A DNA stretch of 31,604 bases from JAABRE01 sp964413275 (GTDB taxonomy: Bacteria > Cyanobacteriota > Cyanobacteriia > Cyanobacteriales > JAABRE01). How positions within the stretch are numbered: position 1 is the first letter of the stretch; every line of letters starts with the position of its first letter. Shown here one piece after another: positions 30,028 through 31,604 of the stretch. The notes under the pieces are model-generated. The model ran no database searches. It had not been told where the DNA came from and saw only the letters and a list, made by a program, of their open reading frames with translations. A program made the translations under genes and the position numbers. The stretch covers positions 1 through 31,604 of the forward strand of contig CAYPSO010000052.1 of assembly GCA_964413275.1 (NCBI GenBank). Reading direction: 5' to 3'.

Positions 30028-31604
30028 GTGATAACAACTAAATTTTTGCGCCCATTATTAAAAACAAAAAACTTTGTAAAAAAATTTACTAAAGAAAAAT
30101 CTCTGCTATATAAAAGTCCTACAATTATTTTAGGTAGTGTTTTAGTGACTATGTTATTAGTAGCATTAAGACAAATAGAATTTTTCCAATTGCAAGAATT
30201 AGCTTCTTTTGACCAAATGGTAAGGTTGAAACCTAAAGCAGAAATAGATCCTCGTATTTTAATTGTAGGTATTACCGAAGAAGATATTAAAAATCAAAAT
30301 CAATGGCCTATTAACGATGGAAATATGGCTCAAGTATTAGCTAATTTACAAAAACTTGAGCCAAAAGTTATTGGTTTAGACCTTTATAGAGATATTCCTC
30401 AACCTCCGGGACATGATAAATTATTGACACAACTTAAGCAAGATAATGTAATTGCTATTACCCAAATTGGTGTCGTGCCTCCTCCTCCTCAAGTGCCAGA
30501 GGAAAGGGTTGCTTTTAATGATTTAGTAATTGATATTGATAACGTCTTAAGACGTAACTTAATGTATGCAGAAATAGATTCTCAATCTTTATATTCATTT
30601 TCTTTAAAAGTAAGTTTACAATATTTTCGCGATCAAAAATTACAATTTTTAGTTAAACCCAATGAAATTAAGATAGGAAAAGCTAAATTTAAGAGTTTAA
30701 AATCAAATTCTGGAGGTTATAGCTTACCAGAATCAGAAACTGTAGGTTGGCAAATTTTAATTAATTATCGTAGAGAAAATATAGCTCCCCAGATAAGTCT
30801 AACTGATGTTTTACAAGGTAAAGTAGAACCTAGTTTAGTCAAAGATAAAATTGTTTTAATTGGTACAACAGCCCCCAGTATTAAAGACTTAATTCCTACC
30901 CCATATAGTGCCGGAAAAATAGAGAATCACCTAATGCCAGGAGTATTAGTTCACGCTCAGATGATTAGTCAAATAATAGATAAAATTGAGGGTAAACCAG
31001 TTCAATTATGGTATTGGGAGGAATGGGGTGAAAATTTCTGGATTTTTCTGTGGTGTTTCTTAGCCGCAATTACGGTATGGCAACTAAATAAACCTTTGTA
31101 TTTAGTATTAGGTATTATTAGTGCTTTGATAATTTTATGGGGCAGTTGTTTTATAGTTTTTCTCAATGGAGGATGGATACCATTAATACCTCCGGCAATA
31201 GGTTTAATAATTAGTAGCAGTGTAATCTTAGCTTATAAAGTTTTATATAGTATTTCCTATGATATTTTAACTGGATTACCTAATCGAAATTTATTACTCA
31301 AACAACTGACAAGAATTAATCGCAACAAAAAGCTTGATAATCAACTTTTAGCTGTTATTTTTCTTGATTTAGATAGATTTAAGATAATTAATGAAAGTTT
31401 TGGCCATGAAATAGGAGATAAACTATTAATTGAAACTACAAAAAGACTCAAAAATTGTTTATCTTCTCAAGCAAAATTAGCCAGGGTAGGAGGAGATGAG
31501 TTTGCAATTATTTTATATTCTCTTACTGACTATAGTGAAGCTAATCAATTTGCCGATAAATTAGAAGTTAGTTTAACTCGTCCTTTTAACTTAAAAGAAC
31601 AAGA
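30028..31604 (+). CDS. CHASE2-GGDEF sensor protein, 3' end beyond window
   Basis: This is a membrane-bound signalling protein with an extracytoplasmic CHASE2 domain and a C-terminal diguanylate cyclase domain. The frame is continuous for 525 codons from GTG 30028 (an in-frame stop lies 12 codons upstream). After a TM at about 30-45 comes CHASE2 (about 60-320), with DPRILIVGITEEDI, LEPKVIGLDLYRDIPQP and IVLIGTTAPSIKDLIPTPYS. Three TM segments follow (about 338-410). The GGDEF domain starts with YDILTGLPNRN (about 411-421) and has an intact GGDEF at 488-492, so cyclic di-GMP synthesis is plausible. An EAL domain often follows in such cyanobacterial proteins but would lie beyond the window. It is paired divergently with a DUF928 gene. 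Confidence 0.93.
   Translation, partial: MITTKFLRPLLKTKNFVKKFTKEKSLLYKSPTIILGSVLVTMLLVALRQIEFFQLQELASFDQMVRLKPKAEIDPRILIVGITEEDIKNQNQWPINDGNMAQVLANLQKLEPKVIGLDLYRDIPQPPGHDKLLTQLKQDNVIAITQIGVVPPPPQVPEERVAFNDLVIDIDNVLRRNLMYAEIDSQSLYSFSLKVSLQYFRDQKLQFLVKPNEIKIGKAKFKSLKSNSGGYSLPESETVGWQILINYRRENIAPQISLTDVLQGKVEPSLVKDKIVLIGTTAPSIKDLIPTPYSAGKIENHLMPGVLVHAQMISQIIDKIEGKPVQLWYWEEWGENFWIFLWCFLAAITVWQLNKPLYLVLGIISALIILWGSCFIVFLNGGWIPLIPPAIGLIISSSVILAYKVLYSISYDILTGLPNRNLLLKQLTRINRNKKLDNQLLAVIFLDLDRFKIINESFGHEIGDKLLIETTKRLKNCLSSQAKLARVGGDEFAIILYSLTDYSEANQFADKLEVSLTRPFNLKEQ

Overview
This is an AT-rich cyanobacterial chromosome segment. The evidence is the gene content: a rimP-nusA-ylxR-infB operon of cyanobacterial type, a DesB-type omega-3 acyl-lipid desaturase, a low-complexity-tail membrane protein, a DUF928/CHASE2 divergent pair, a Uma2 protein and several cyanobacteria-only small proteins. 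At least nine copies of the HIP1 octamer GCGATCGC also point there (for example 15028, 16274, 17851, 17857, 19975, 24230, 25100, 27907, 28736). The low GC and HIP1 use suggest a unicellular Geminocystis/Cyanobacterium-like lineage; that placement is inference. I saw no rRNA, tRNA, CRISPR array, transposase or prophage.

Layout. 1-3424: nadB (3' end cut by the window edge) and rplI on the minus strand, a truncated methyltransferase N-terminus, and gloB. 3482-7020: a plus-strand cluster of a small protein, a GT4 glycosyltransferase and a HepA/MsbA-like ABC exporter, probably for a glycan or glycolipid. The exporter carries an unusual C-terminal segment resembling a histidine-kinase dimerisation domain without its phospho-histidine. 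7134-9390: a TetR regulator and a large conserved membrane protein. 9514-14639: rimP-nusA-ylxR-infB, preceded by an attenuator-like hairpin. 14740-17328: membrane protein, Uma2, PagL-like lipid A deacylase and two small proteins. 17506-22166: ppsA, a tiny hydrophobic protein, a yoeB toxin remnant and a leuC-type gene. 22241-25674: an HpnB-like glycosyltransferase divergent from an RluA-family pseudouridine synthase, then an N-terminally deleted CBS-domain remnant. 25771-28785: desB, then a DppC-like permease divergent from a conserved hypothetical gene. 28972-31604: DUF928 secreted protein divergent from a CHASE2-GGDEF protein cut by the window edge.

Between genes there are two repeat systems. 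One consists of degenerate 7-bp tandem arrays, and five of them begin at, or contain, the TAG stop codon of the adjacent gene (tetR, infB, the permease, the 28198 gene, DUF928). The other is a set of hairpins sharing GTAGGG arms around different cores, some placed as intrinsic terminators. Three gene remnants (methyltransferase, YoeB, CBS) show active decay of accessory genes between stable housekeeping blocks.

The strongest candidates for something undescribed are the exporter with the pseudo-DHp tail and the stop-codon-linked heptamer arrays.
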